Of a stretch of DNA of 64,000 nt, positions 35,223 to 43,779 are shown one piece after another. The stretch comes from Chloroflexota bacterium (GTDB lineage Bacteria; Chloroflexota; UBA6077; JACCZL01), in contig JADLFM010000022.1 in assembly GCA_020845495.1 (NCBI GenBank), forward strand, positions 1-64,000, in the 5' to 3' direction. The notes beneath the pieces were generated by a model. The model ran no database searches. It was not told the DNA's origin and worked only from the letters and a program-made list of their open reading frames with translations. Every line of letters starts with the position of its first letter. The first letter of the stretch is position 1. The position numbers and the translations under genes are program-made.

Positions 35223-36272
35223 ATGCGTCGCTCGCGGGTCTGTACGTTTCGCCTGGCTCTGCTGGCAGTGCTCAGCGTGCTGACGCTCTGGCCCATCATG
35301 GCGGCCGGCGCACAGGTCCAGGAAGGCGCCACGATGACCGTCTTGCAAGGTCAGGTGGCGCTGATTCACTCCGACGGCTCGGCCATCCAGCCGGCCCCGA
35401 GTGGCACGATCGTGCATCAGGGCGATGAGATTCGCACGCTCACCCCTGGCGATGCGCTCATCACCTTCTTCACCGGCACCGAGATCGAATTGGGCCAGGG
35501 GACGATCCTTGTGGTGCAGAACGTCACGCGCTCGGGCGATCGGGTTGACATCTCGCTCGAACAAGTCTTCGGCGTGACACTCAACCGAGTCCAGACGCTC
35601 TCCAACCCCGGCTCGTCGTATCGCATCGAAGCTGGCGGGGCGGTCGCGTTGATTCGCGGGACGACGTTCGTGCTGATCGGGCCGGTCGCTACGTCGCAGG
35701 GGAACATCGTGGTGCTGGTCTGCCTGGACGATTGCAGTGCGGCGAGCACGTTCGCCGGCTGCCCGTTGCTGCCATATACCGGCTTCGGCGTGGGCGTGGC
35801 GAACGGGCAGGTCACGTCCGGCTGTGAGGTCTTCAGCGTGGCGCAGGGCGAGAACCTCTTCAACGCGGCGTTCGAGGGTGTCACCACGGTCGAGCAGGCG
35901 ATGGCGGGTGGGAGCTCCGGTACCACGAATCTTGGGACGGGCCAGAAATCGCCGTCCACCCGCGAGCGTGACCGTCAGAACGAAGACCGGTCGAACAACC
36001 AGCCGCTTGCCGCCTCGCCGTCACCGTCGCTATCGCCGTCACCGTCGCCAGAGCCGTCGCCGTCGCCATCACCAGAGCCGTCGCCATCACCGTCGCCATC
36101 GCCATCGCCATCGCCAGAGCCGTCGCCGTCACCATCACCATCGCCATCACCAGAGCCGTCGCCGTCACCATCGCCGTCACCATCACCATCACCATCGCCA
36201 TCACCATCGCCATCGCCATCGCCGTCACCATCACCCTCACCATCGCCATCGCCCTCACCGCCATCGGGGTAG
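35223..36272 (+). CDS. FecR-domain secreted protein with Ser-Pro repeat tail
   Basis: A 349-residue exported protein. Signal peptide at residues 1-31 ([20 protein letters not shown]). A FecR domain at about 35-165 ([64 protein letters not shown]). A Cys-containing region ([15 protein letters not shown]) follows, then a charged spacer and about 85 residues of Ser-Pro repeats with Pro-Glu insertions. This stalk would project a FecR domain from the wall. No sigma factor or TonB receptor is nearby, so it is not a classical FecR regulator. The stop TAG at 36270 falls inside the repeat-like tail, and the same frame continues open to 36455 (see findings). Confidence 0.8.
   Translation: MRRSRVCTFRLALLAVLSVLTLWPIMAAGAQVQEGATMTVLQGQVALIHSDGSAIQPAPSGTIVHQGDEIRTLTPGDALITFFTGTEIELGQGTILVVQNVTRSGDRVDISLEQVFGVTLNRVQTLSNPGSSYRIEAGGAVALIRGTTFVLIGPVATSQGNIVVLVCLDDCSAASTFAGCPLLPYTGFGVGVANGQVTSGCEVFSVAQGENLFNAAFEGVTTVEQAMAGGSSGTTNLGTGQKSPSTRERDRQNEDRSNNQPLAASPSPSLSPSPSPEPSPSPSPEPSPSPSPSPSPSPEPSPSPSPSPSPEPSPSPSPSPSPSPSPSPSPSPSPSPSPSPSPSPSPPSG
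36016..36258. repeat. Hexanucleotide-type repeat encoding the Ser-Pro tail
   Basis: Units of TCNCCN (Ser-Pro codons, mainly TCGCCG, TCACCA and TCGCCA), with periodic CCAGAG insertions, run for about 240 bases in the reading frame of the FecR-domain gene. Such tracts are prone to slippage in steps of six bases, which preserves the frame. Confidence 0.9.
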
Positions 36273-36455
36273 CTGTCACCATCACCATCACCCACAGCGC
36301 GCGGCCTTGTATGCACGAGCATCCCTAACGACGGCGCGAACGGCGTGCAATCGTTCCCGGTCGTCCTACCACCGAACACGGCAATCGAGAGCAGCTACCA
36401 GTTATCGATTCAGGCGCTGGCGGGCAGCACCGTGACAATTGAGTCGTTCTCGTGA
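36273..36455 (+). pseudogene. In-frame continuation of the FecR gene beyond an internal TAG
   Basis: Directly after the TAG at 36270-36272 the same frame reads LSPSPSPTARGLVCTSIP, then a segment containing VQSFPVVLPPNT, and ends in AGSTVTIESFS with TGA at 36453. It continues the Ser-Pro repeat and then gives a compact beta-type domain with one Cys. This is best read as the severed C-terminus of the same protein. A sequencing error, a recent nonsense change or readthrough are all possible. No start codon of its own is evident. Confidence 0.5.
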
Positions 36456-36996
36456 GGCCCGATTGGCGCGAACGGCTCCGGATCGTGCTCCTTCACTACG
36501 ACCGCGCGAATCTTCCAGGGCAGCGCACTTGCTGAGCGGCGTACCTGATTGGCGGCGGCACCCAGAACGTCCACTTCTTCTTCATCAGTTGCTTCGCGCC
36601 CATCCCCTGTAGCCGTTCCCCATGGCGGCTCCGACCTCGGGCCGCGCACAGCCTTCAGCAGCGCCTCCGGCCGCTCGAGCCAGATCGAGCCGGCGCACGA
36701 ACGGTCGGAGGCCGGAGGCGCTGGCCACGTCGCGCCGTTACCGAACCGTCACCCACGACGCGCCGACGTGTACCGCATGCCGACGTGCACCGACGTCGCT
36801 GCTGTAGTGCGTACTCGCTTCTCGATGGGAGCACCAGGACGGCCGCCGTGGGAGCGCACCACGGGTAACGATGGGATCGTGGCGAGGCCGTAGCGTGCTT
36901 GCGGGAGCCGCGTGGGCACCCGTGCCGTACCATCTCCGGAGTAGGTGAGCGTGGCCACGCGGGCGAGCGCGACATCACGGACGAGGCAGGCAGCAG
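36456..36996. other. Intergenic region before the ThyX-like gene
   Basis: About 540 bases with no supportable gene. A 14-bp perfect inverted repeat (36659-36672 with 36710-36723, sequence CAGCGCCTCCGGCC and its complement) could form a hairpin with a 37-base loop. GAGGCAGGCAGCAG before the GTG at 36997 is the ribosome binding site of the next gene. Confidence 0.5.
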
Positions 36997-38625
36997 GTGA
37001 AGGTCTACGCGGTGGCTGGCGTCCCGCCCGAGATCCAGGCGTATGCCATGGCCAGGTACAGCCGCTCGGCACAGTCGATGCTCGACAGCATCGGTGAACT
37101 GTCCACGCAGCGCGCCGAGCAGTTCCTGAACACCTTTTACTTCCAGTACGGCCACCGCTCCATCGCCGATCTGGCCCACCTCGTGCTCGGGATCGAAGAC
37201 GTCTCGATCCTCGCCGCTACCCGGGTCGTCGACGAGCCGCTCTGGGATGGTCAGGAGCGCTCGACGCGCTACCAGCCCTTCAAGAAGACGGGGTACTTCA
37301 CGCCCCCGGAACTCGAGGGCGATGCGCTCCGACGCTACCAGATTGCCGCCGACGCCCTCTTCGCCGCCTACGCCGGCCTGACCGACCGCCTGTTCGCCCT
37401 GCTCGTCGAGCGCGTACCGCGTCCGGAAGCGCTCGATCGGAAGGCGTTCGAGCGGACGTTGCGTGCGCGAGCCTTCGACGTCTCGCGGAGCATCTTGCCG
37501 CTTGCCACGATCACCAGTCTGGGGCAAGTCGTGAGCGCGCGGGTGCTCGAGCGACAGATCAGCCGCCTGCTCTCGGACCCGCTCCCGGAGGTCCGGCGGA
37601 TCGGCGAGGCGCTCAAGCGAGCCTGCCGCGAACCAGCCGCCACCCCGCTCGGGCACGGCGAGACGTCGCGGCACGGCGCGGGCTCCATCAGCCACGCGAG
37701 CGAGGCAGCGGCGAGCAGCGATGCCAACGGTACACGGGCGAATGGCCATACCTATTTCGCGTCGAACGGGAGCGCAAGCGACGACTCCGGAGCCGAGGGC
37801 ACGGCGCTCGCGCCCACGCTCGTCAAGTACGCTGCGCCCAGCCCGTACCTGATCGAGACCCGCGCCGCCCTCGAGCGGCTCGCCGCCCGACTACTGGCGC
37901 CGCCTGGGGTGCCGGATCGTTCGGCAACGGTCGAGCTTGGCGATGAGATGCCGCCGACCGATGAGGCCGTCACGACTCTCCTCTACCGCTACGATCTGGC
38001 CGGCCACTCCTATCGGCAAGTACAGGAGCGCGTGCGGGTACTCTCGGAGGCGGAGAAGCGCGAGGTGCTCCAGACGGCCATCGCGCATCGGGGCCGTCAC
38101 GACGAGTTGCTGCGCGAGTTCCAGTCAGGGTACGCCTTCGCCTTCGACATCCTGATGGATTTTGGCTCCTTCCGCGATCTCCACCGCCATCGCCGCTGCG
38201 TCCAGATCGTGCAAGAGCCAACAGCCGGCCACGGCGCCGAGCCGGCTGCCGAGGTTTTCCCCCGCGCCTTCGGACCGGAGCTCGGGGCAGCAGCGCTCGC
38301 GGCTGGCTGTGGTGAGGCGTACGATGCCGCCATCGACGCTGGCCTCACAGCCTCGCGCGAGTTTGCCACCGAGGCTGCCGGCTCACCGGCTCGGCTGGCC
38401 GCGCCGTACCTGTTGCCGCTGGCGGCGCGGACTCGTGCGCTCTTCAAGATGGACGCCGCGCAGGCTGCCTATATCACCGAGCTTCGGACGGGGCCGTCCG
38501 GCCACTTCTCGTACCGGCGGGTCGCATGGGAGATGTACCTCGCGTTTCGCCAACGCTCCCCGGAGCTCGCCGCCCTGGCCCGCCCGACCGATCCCACTGA
38601 GCCCATCGACCTGCTCCAGCGCTGA
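36997..38625 (+). CDS. Double-domain ThyX-like (FAD-dependent thymidylate synthase superfamily) protein
   Basis: A 542-residue protein with two ThyX-like halves (about 1-215 and 290-530) joined by a Gly/Ser/Ala-rich linker. Single-domain ThyX is about 220-270 residues and acts as a homotetramer. The first half has FYFQYGHRSIADLAH and ends its signature as QERSTRYQPF, with the RHR part of the RHRxxSxNExSxRY motif replaced. The second half keeps LHRHRRCVQ near residue 395 but lacks the SxRY part, and has HFSYRRVAWEMYLAFRQR near its end. A pseudo-dimer that shares one composite site is plausible. Start is GTG at 36997 with a good ribosome site. Activity as a dTMP synthase is likely but unproven. 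Confidence 0.78.
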   Translation: MKVYAVAGVPPEIQAYAMARYSRSAQSMLDSIGELSTQRAEQFLNTFYFQYGHRSIADLAHLVLGIEDVSILAATRVVDEPLWDGQERSTRYQPFKKTGYFTPPELEGDALRRYQIAADALFAAYAGLTDRLFALLVERVPRPEALDRKAFERTLRARAFDVSRSILPLATITSLGQVVSARVLERQISRLLSDPLPEVRRIGEALKRACREPAATPLGHGETSRHGAGSISHASEAAASSDANGTRANGHTYFASNGSASDDSGAEGTALAPTLVKYAAPSPYLIETRAALERLAARLLAPPGVPDRSATVELGDEMPPTDEAVTTLLYRYDLAGHSYRQVQERVRVLSEAEKREVLQTAIAHRGRHDELLREFQSGYAFAFDILMDFGSFRDLHRHRRCVQIVQEPTAGHGAEPAAEVFPRAFGPELGAAALAAGCGEAYDAAIDAGLTASREFATEAAGSPARLAAPYLLPLAARTRALFKMDAAQAAYITELRTGPSGHFSYRRVAWEMYLAFRQRSPELAALARPTDPTEPIDLLQR

Positions 38626-38862
38626 CGCGCGCCCTCTCTCACCTCAGTCCTCGCTCCGCTGGGAGAGGTCCAGAGCCGACGCCGGTGGTGAAGAACGCGC
38701 GAAGGCGGCTGCGCGCCCACCGTCACCCTCGGTCGTTCGCATTGATATCAACTCTTCCCATTTCTGGCGAAGATGACTCATGCTCGGGGCGTAGCCCCGT
38801 ATAATCTCCCGTTGCTCCGGGCTCGTCGGCCGAATGGTCCGAGCCGCGCTGCTGGAGGATTG

Positions 38863-39822
38863 ATGGTCGACTCACTCCCACGCTTGTGGGTGCCGCGGCG
38901 CCGTGTCATACAGGGGCTCGCGGCTCTCGCCGCGTCCTCAGTACTCCCTCTCCGTGGCCAGGCCCGTGCCGAGGGCGAGTCGTTCAAACCGTACTGGGTC
39001 CAGAACTTCATCGACACTGACCTCTGGTCCGGCCCGGATGAGAAGGCCGTGAGCTTCGGGCCGATGGCGGCCTTCAGCTACTTCAAGGTGCTCCAACCCC
39101 AGCAGGGGCCGCGCCTGAAGGTGCAGAATCCGCTCGGCGGGATCGCGTACGTCACGGCGAAGGACGTCGGACCGAGCGGCGAGCCGCCGGACTGGTACCT
39201 CGCCCAGAAAGACGGTAAGGGAACCATCCCGGCCAGGATCGTCGGGGGCGCCAACGTCCGTAGCTCGCCCGGCGTCGCGGACGGCAACATCGTCGCTCGA
39301 CTCGGCCACAACGACGGCGTCGGCGTGCTCGGTCAGGTGAAGGGCACGGATGGTGAGGTCTGGTATCGGATTGGCGCCCGGGAGTTCGTGCACAACTCAG
39401 TCGTCCGGCTGCCGTCCGACTTCCCGCCCCACCCCGGCAACCTGCTCGTCGTGGAACTGACCGAGCCGGTCATCATCACCGCTTACGAGAGCGCGAAGCC
39501 GGTCTACTCGGCGCTCTCCCTGCACGGCACGATCGGCTGGGGCACCCCGACCGGCTTCTTCACGATCCTGCGGCGCGTCGAGAACGAGACGATGAGCTCC
39601 GAGACGCTCGGTATCCCGCGCAACGCACCCGGCGGCTACTATCTCAAGGACGTGCTCTACACTCAGTACTTCACCGGCGACGGCGCGTCGATTCACTACA
39701 ACTACTGGTCGAGCAACTGGGGGTACGCCGGTAGCCACGGCTGCCTGGGCGTCAACTACGATGATGCGGTCTGGTTCTGGAACTGGGCGTCCGTCGGCAC
39801 GCCAATGGTGATTCGCGAGTAG
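38863..39822 (+). CDS. L,D-transpeptidase (YkuD) with SH3-like domain, Tat-type signal
   Basis: A 319-residue exported protein. The N-terminus has VPRRRVIQGLAALAASSVLPLRGQARA, which looks like a twin-arginine signal. An SH3-like segment at about residues 125-185 (ARIVGGANVRSSPGVADGNIVARL) probably binds the wall. The YkuD domain (about 190-319) has VVELTEPVIITAYES and the catalytic His292/Cys294 in GSHGCLGV. It would make 3-3 peptidoglycan cross-links or attach proteins to the wall. The ATG at 38863 gives a proper signal peptide; a frame from 38773 adds 30 unlikely residues. Monocistronic. Confidence 0.87.
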   Translation: MVDSLPRLWVPRRRVIQGLAALAASSVLPLRGQARAEGESFKPYWVQNFIDTDLWSGPDEKAVSFGPMAAFSYFKVLQPQQGPRLKVQNPLGGIAYVTAKDVGPSGEPPDWYLAQKDGKGTIPARIVGGANVRSSPGVADGNIVARLGHNDGVGVLGQVKGTDGEVWYRIGAREFVHNSVVRLPSDFPPHPGNLLVVELTEPVIITAYESAKPVYSALSLHGTIGWGTPTGFFTILRRVENETMSSETLGIPRNAPGGYYLKDVLYTQYFTGDGASIHYNYWSSNWGYAGSHGCLGVNYDDAVWFWNWASVGTPMVIRE

Positions 39823-40118
39823 GACGCATCGCACCCCCTGGCACGAACACCGCGTAGCTAGCCCGCACTCCAGATGCGCGTGAGGCCGGCGCCCGGTACA
39901 GGTGTTGGCACGGGCGCCGATAGGCTGCTCGCGAGGCGCCTGGCCGTCTCTGCCGCTGACATTTGCCCGCCCAGCCCTTAGACGTGCGGTAGCTTGCAAG
40001 GGCGGGAGGACAGTGTGCGCGGCCAGCCGGCCAGCCATCGCGTGCGAGGCGGCTCACCATTTCAGGTAGACTGCTTACCTGGATTTCAGCGGCTAATGCA
40101 GGGGAGCGGACAGCACGT
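39823..40118. other. Intergenic region before ggt
   Basis: About 300 bases with no gene seen. It probably holds the promoter of the gamma-glutamyltransferase gene, but no clear consensus elements could be assigned. Confidence 0.45.
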
Positions 40119-41756
40119 ATGGCGACGACACTGGCGAAGACGATCCGGACGGACCTGACGGCGTACCCGTATCGCTCCCAGCGCATGCCGGTCCTGGCAA
40201 CGCGCGGAGCCGTAGCGACGAGTCAGCCATTGGCAGCCCAGGCCGGCCTCAGCATGCTGCAACTGGGCGGCAATGCGGTCGACGCCGCGCTCGCCACGGC
40301 GATCGCGCTCACCGTCGTCGAGCCAACCTCGAACGGCATTGGCGCGGACGCCTTCGCGCTCGTCTGGGACGGCAACGCCCTTCATGGTCTCAACGGCTCC
40401 GGCCGAGCGCCGGCTGCCTCCACGGTTGAAGCAGTCCACGCGGCCGGCTTCGACGAACTGCCCACCCGTGGCTGGTGGCCGGTCACTGTGCCGGGCGCGC
40501 CGCGCGCCTGGGCAGATCTGCATGCTTGCTTCGGGCGGCTGCCGTTCCGGACGCTGTTCGAGCCGGCGATCCGCTACGCCCGTGAGGGGTACCTCGTCTC
40601 GCCGGTCGTGGCCCACAACTGGGCCGCCCATGTCGATAACGTCTTCGCTGGGTTCACCGCCCCCGAGTTCCGGCCCTGGTTCGATACTTTCGCCCCGGAC
40701 GGCCGCGCGCCGGCCGCCGGTGAGCGCTGGCGCAGCGAAGGGCACGCCCGCACGCTCGAGCGGATCGCCACGAGCGAGGCGCGCGACTTCTACGAAGGTG
40801 AGCTTGCTGCTGCTATCGCTGCCTTCGCAGCCGAGACTGGTGGGCCGATGACACGCGACGATCTCGCTGCCCACACCAGTACCTGGGTCGAGCCGATCCG
40901 GACCGACTACCGCGGCTTCGAGGTCTGCGAGATCCCGCCGAATGGCCAGGGCATCGCGACGCTGATCGCGCTGAACATCGTCGAAGGGATGGACCTGGCG
41001 GCGCACCCGCGTGAGAGCGCCGAGTCGTATCACCGTCAAATCGAGGCGCTCAAGCTCAGCCTGACCGACGCCCGAGCCTACGTCGCCGACATGGACCACG
41101 CCGAGGTGCCGATGCAAGGACTACTCGACAAGGGCTATGCGGCCGAGCGGCGTGCTCTGATCGGCAATCGGGCGCTCGACCCCCAGGCAGGCCGCCCCAA
41201 GACCGGCGGCACCGTCTACCTCTGCGCAGCCGACAGCGACGGCATGATGGTCTCGTACATCCAGTCCAACTACATGGGTTTCGGCTCCGGCGTGGTGGTC
41301 CCGGGCACGGGTATCTCGCTCCAAAACCGGGGCTACGGCTTCACACTCCGAGATGGCCACCCGAACCAGCTCGCGCCCCGCAAGCGGCCCTTCCATACCA
41401 TCATCCCCGGCTTCCTGCTGCGGGATGGCGAGGCGATCGGTCCGTTCGGTGTGATGGGCGGCTACATGCAAGCTCAGGGACATATGCAGCAAGTCATCAA
41501 CACCGTTGACTATGGCATGAATCCCCAGGCTAGCCTGGACGCCCCTCGCTGGCGCTGGGAGGGGGGCAAGACGGTCGTACTCGAGCCCCAGGTGGCTGAG
41601 GAGATCGCCGACGGCTTGCGGGTGCGCGGCCACGAGATCGTCCGGCAAGCTGTGGACGGCGGCTTCGGGCGCGGCCAGATCATCTGGCGCCTGCCCGGCG
41701 GCGGTTACGTGGCCGGCAGCGACTGGCGAGCCGACGGCTGCGCGGCGGCGTACTGA
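40119..41756 (+). CDS. ggt: Gamma-glutamyltransferase family protein
   Basis: A 545-residue GGT-family Ntn hydrolase. N-terminal ATSQPLAAQAGLSMLQLGGNAVDAALATAIALTVVEPTSNGIG is the family hallmark. The self-cleavage/nucleophile threonine is probably Thr365 in KTGGTVYLCAAD, where the usual form is T-T-H-x-S. Downstream, SGVVVPGTGISLQNRG, RKRPFHTIIPGF and GPFGVMGGYMQAQGH match the small subunit. No signal peptide is present, unlike classical periplasmic GGT, so it is probably cytoplasmic like the YwrD-type branch. Substrate may be gamma-glutamyl amides or acylated cephalosporin-like compounds. Its stop codon lies inside the first unit of a tandem repeat. Confidence 0.87.
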   Translation: MATTLAKTIRTDLTAYPYRSQRMPVLATRGAVATSQPLAAQAGLSMLQLGGNAVDAALATAIALTVVEPTSNGIGADAFALVWDGNALHGLNGSGRAPAASTVEAVHAAGFDELPTRGWWPVTVPGAPRAWADLHACFGRLPFRTLFEPAIRYAREGYLVSPVVAHNWAAHVDNVFAGFTAPEFRPWFDTFAPDGRAPAAGERWRSEGHARTLERIATSEARDFYEGELAAAIAAFAAETGGPMTRDDLAAHTSTWVEPIRTDYRGFEVCEIPPNGQGIATLIALNIVEGMDLAAHPRESAESYHRQIEALKLSLTDARAYVADMDHAEVPMQGLLDKGYAAERRALIGNRALDPQAGRPKTGGTVYLCAADSDGMMVSYIQSNYMGFGSGVVVPGTGISLQNRGYGFTLRDGHPNQLAPRKRPFHTIIPGFLLRDGEAIGPFGVMGGYMQAQGHMQQVINTVDYGMNPQASLDAPRWRWEGGKTVVLEPQVAEEIADGLRVRGHEIVRQAVDGGFGRGQIIWRLPGGGYVAGSDWRADGCAAAY

Positions 41757-41809
41757 GGCGGCCTACCGAGGCGGCGTACTGAGGCGGCGTACTGAGGCGG
41801 CGTACTGAG
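41745..41809. repeat. Five 13-bp tandem repeats across the ggt stop codon
   Basis: The unit GCGGCGTACTGAG occurs at 41745, 41758 (two mismatches), 41771, 41784 and 41797. The first unit encodes the last residues and the TGA stop of ggt. Because 13 is not a multiple of three, copy-number change would not alter the protein: the first unit always supplies the stop. Confidence 0.9.
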
Positions 41810-41892
41810 GCGGCAACCGCCCGTTGCGCCGTGAGGTTCCTCATGGCGCAGGCTCGCCCTTCCCCCGCTCCTCTCCCCACTGGCTCACTTTC

Positions 41893-41943
41893 ACCCGCAA
41901 GCCTGGCTCGCCGGCCACTCGCCGGCGAGCCAGGCTTGCGGGT
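41893..41943. terminator. Perfect 22-bp hairpin downstream of ggt
   Basis: A flawless 22-bp inverted repeat (41893-41914 with 41922-41943) with a 7-base loop, between ggt and the converging CxxC-protein gene. GC-rich stem without a T-run on either strand. It could stop or pause RNA polymerase from both sides, or be a mobile REP-like element. The rest of the interval 41757-42140 has no gene. Confidence 0.65.
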
Positions 41944-42140
41944 CAGACGGGCGGCCGATACGCTGAGTCCGGCCCTTACGAGGCCCGCCGGGGAGTCAGG
42001 CCTGACCCGAGAGCGTACTCCAGCGCAGTCGACCGCCTGATAGTCGTCAGGATGGGTGCTGGAGATACGAGTGCAGGGAAGCCCAGCCGGGAGTGGACGA
42101 CCGGCGGGAGAGAGACGAGCAGTGCGGTGAAGCCGCCAGA

Positions 42141-42884
42141 TTAGCGCCCTGGGGCCGGTCCGCGAGCGGCCGATGGGTGCACCATGACCTGATAACCGTC
42201 GTGGATCGCCGCTACGATCGAGCGTGGCGTCAGGACGTCGACGAGCAGATCGGACGGGCCGTCGCGCTCGTCAGCGTAGCCGCCGGAAGTCCAGCGGACG
42301 AACCGTCCATCCCAGTACAGCCAGGCTGGCGAGGTTGTCGGGTCTGCTGCATCACCCTCGTTAGTAGCAGCAGTGGCGCCCTCGGTACCTGCTGACTGCG
42401 GGAGTGCGACCAGTACGCCGTTCGGCAAATCGCCGAGGAGCGCGGGCCAGGTGCGCTTTCTGCTGCGCCGCCCGCCGCCCCTCTCCCCGCCGCCCCTGGC
42501 ACGGAGAACGCGCTCGTCGTGCAAGACGCGGTCGATGTCTGCTGCACGCGGCTCCACCCCCAGCCCCAGGTCGGTGTTCGCGGCGGCCCAGTGGCTACGG
42601 AAGCGCAGGTAGTCGGCGCGGCGGCATTCGGCGCAGGGCCGGTGGCCGGCTGCGAGCGCCGTCACCTCGTCGAGGAAGAACAGGCGGGTGTAGTGGCTCG
42701 GCGCCATGACCGGCCCCCGCCGGCCACGAAACTCGAGCAAGCAGGTGATCCAGGCGCGCGACGCCCAGCCCCGAACGATCCGGCCCTCGGCGTCGTGCAA
42801 GATCCCTCGATTCCCCATCATGGTGCCACGCTCGGGGAGAGCGACGAGATCGCCGTATGGAGTGACGCGGTTCTGAAGTGGCAT
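42141..42884 (-). CDS. Conserved hypothetical protein with RPCAECRR motif
   Basis: A 247-residue protein. The core is LFFLDEVTALAAGHRPCAECRRADYLRFRSHWAAAN (about residues 70-105), where the CxxC resembles an Ada-type or zinc-finger metal motif, followed by a charged Arg/Gly-rich segment (RARGGGERGGGRRSRKR) and a C-terminal half with PAWLYWDGRFVRWTSGGYA. I recognise the RPCAECRR pattern from uncharacterised proteins but no function is known. The ATG at 42884 puts the conserved start (NRVTPYGDLVALPERGTMMGNRG) near residue 5. It lies 22 bases downstream of the MOSC gene on the same strand; cotranscription is likely. Confidence 0.65.
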   Translation of the reverse strand: MPLQNRVTPYGDLVALPERGTMMGNRGILHDAEGRIVRGWASRAWITCLLEFRGRRGPVMAPSHYTRLFFLDEVTALAAGHRPCAECRRADYLRFRSHWAAANTDLGLGVEPRAADIDRVLHDERVLRARGGGERGGGRRSRKRTWPALLGDLPNGVLVALPQSAGTEGATAATNEGDAADPTTSPAWLYWDGRFVRWTSGGYADERDGPSDLLVDVLTPRSIVAAIHDGYQVMVHPSAARGPAPGR

Positions 42885-42906
42885 GGTGGTGACGAGTGGT
42901 GTGCCG

Positions 42907-43443
42907 CTACGCGCCAGCGGCCGGTGCCGTGGCAGTGGCCGCTCGACTGGGGTTCGTGGTGTCGGCAGCAGCGTCGGGCAGCGCGACGACGACGTCGCCA
43001 AGGCGGATCGTTCCGCCGACGAGGATGTTCGCCCGCAGCCCGGCCCGATGGACGAGCGGTGCGTTGACCGGCTTTCCCGTCAACCCTTCGAGATAGGTGC
43101 ACGGCTCGCAGATCCTGACGCCGTAACACTCCACCTCGCCGATCTTGAACCGCTTACCAATCAGCGTCAGCACGTCGAGGCCGCGCGTCACGACGTTGCG
43201 TCGGCACTCCTCGAGCGTGAGCCGGATGCCGTGCTCGGCGGCCAGCGCGTCCAGCACCTCGGTTGCGATCAGCGTCAACTCGCGCCCGCCGCCCTCCGAG
43301 GGGCGCTGCGAGTAGTAGCCGATGCCGTCATGGTAGCGGTCGCCGGCCAGCCCTCGCCCGGCGACCGCCGATACCGTCTCGTGCGACACCATAGGCTGGC
43401 CGGCGCCGCTCGTCGTGAACAATCCGATCGCCGTCCCCTGCAT
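42907..43443 (-). CDS. MOSC domain-containing protein
   Basis: A 178-residue MOSC-domain protein. LVSHETVSAV-like MVSHETVSAVAGRGLAGDRYHDGIGYYS opens the fold, RELTLIATEVLDAL follows, then TLEECRRNVVTRGLDV and the sulfur-carrier cysteine segment CEPCTYLEGLTGK near residue 125, and HRAGLRANILVGGTIRLGD. MOSC domains bind molybdopterin-type cofactors and transfer sulfur or reduce N-hydroxylated compounds. The ATG at 43443 follows GAGGAGGTGGCA. The final 20 residues are Ala/Thr-rich. Probably in an operon with the downstream CxxC protein. Confidence 0.88.
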   Translation of the reverse strand: MQGTAIGLFTTSGAGQPMVSHETVSAVAGRGLAGDRYHDGIGYYSQRPSEGGGRELTLIATEVLDALAAEHGIRLTLEECRRNVVTRGLDVLTLIGKRFKIGEVECYGVRICEPCTYLEGLTGKPVNAPLVHRAGLRANILVGGTIRLGDVVVALPDAAADTTNPSRAATATAPAAGA

Positions 43444-43687
43444 TGCCACCTCCTCGTCGCGCGCGCCGCATTCGCTGCCCAATCGAGCACTCGCTCCGTC
43501 CGCGCTTCTGCATTCGCGCCCGGCCGGATAATCATCCACCCTACGGTACCACGTTCGGGAACGGCGTTCGGGAGTGCGAGCCAACGGCGTGCTGACGCTT
43601 CCGTCGGTGCCGGACGCTCCGGCGATCATCCGCGTGTCCGCCCGAAGCCGTGCCCTCTCCCTCACTCTCGATTCGATCCCGGTGCTA

Positions 43688-43743
43688 CGCCCTCTCCCCC
43701 GGCCCCTCTCCTGCGCACGGGAGAGGGGCCGGGGGAGAGGGCG
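43688..43743. terminator. Perfect 24-bp pyrimidine/purine hairpin
   Basis: A perfect 24-bp inverted repeat (43688-43711 with 43720-43743), with one arm rich in C/T (CCCTCTCCCCCGGCCCCTCTCC-like) and an 8-base loop. It lies just after the stop of the C-methyltransferase gene (minus strand) and before the MOSC gene. It probably terminates the glycosyltransferase/methyltransferase operon. Similar pyrimidine-rich hairpins are common dispersed elements in some Chloroflexota, so it may also be a repeat element. Confidence 0.65.
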
Positions 43744-43779
43744 CTTCCCGAGTTGAGGGGGTACCGGGGCAGGGTGATC

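Noticed and set aside
35881..36379. Asp-Gly or Met-Ala repeat ORFs antisense to the FecR tail
   Set aside because: These are antisense readings of the Ser-Pro codon tract and carry no independent coding evidence.
36410..36649. 79-residue minus-strand ORF after the FecR gene
   Set aside because: No recognised family or good start, and it overlaps the in-frame continuation of the FecR tail on the other strand.
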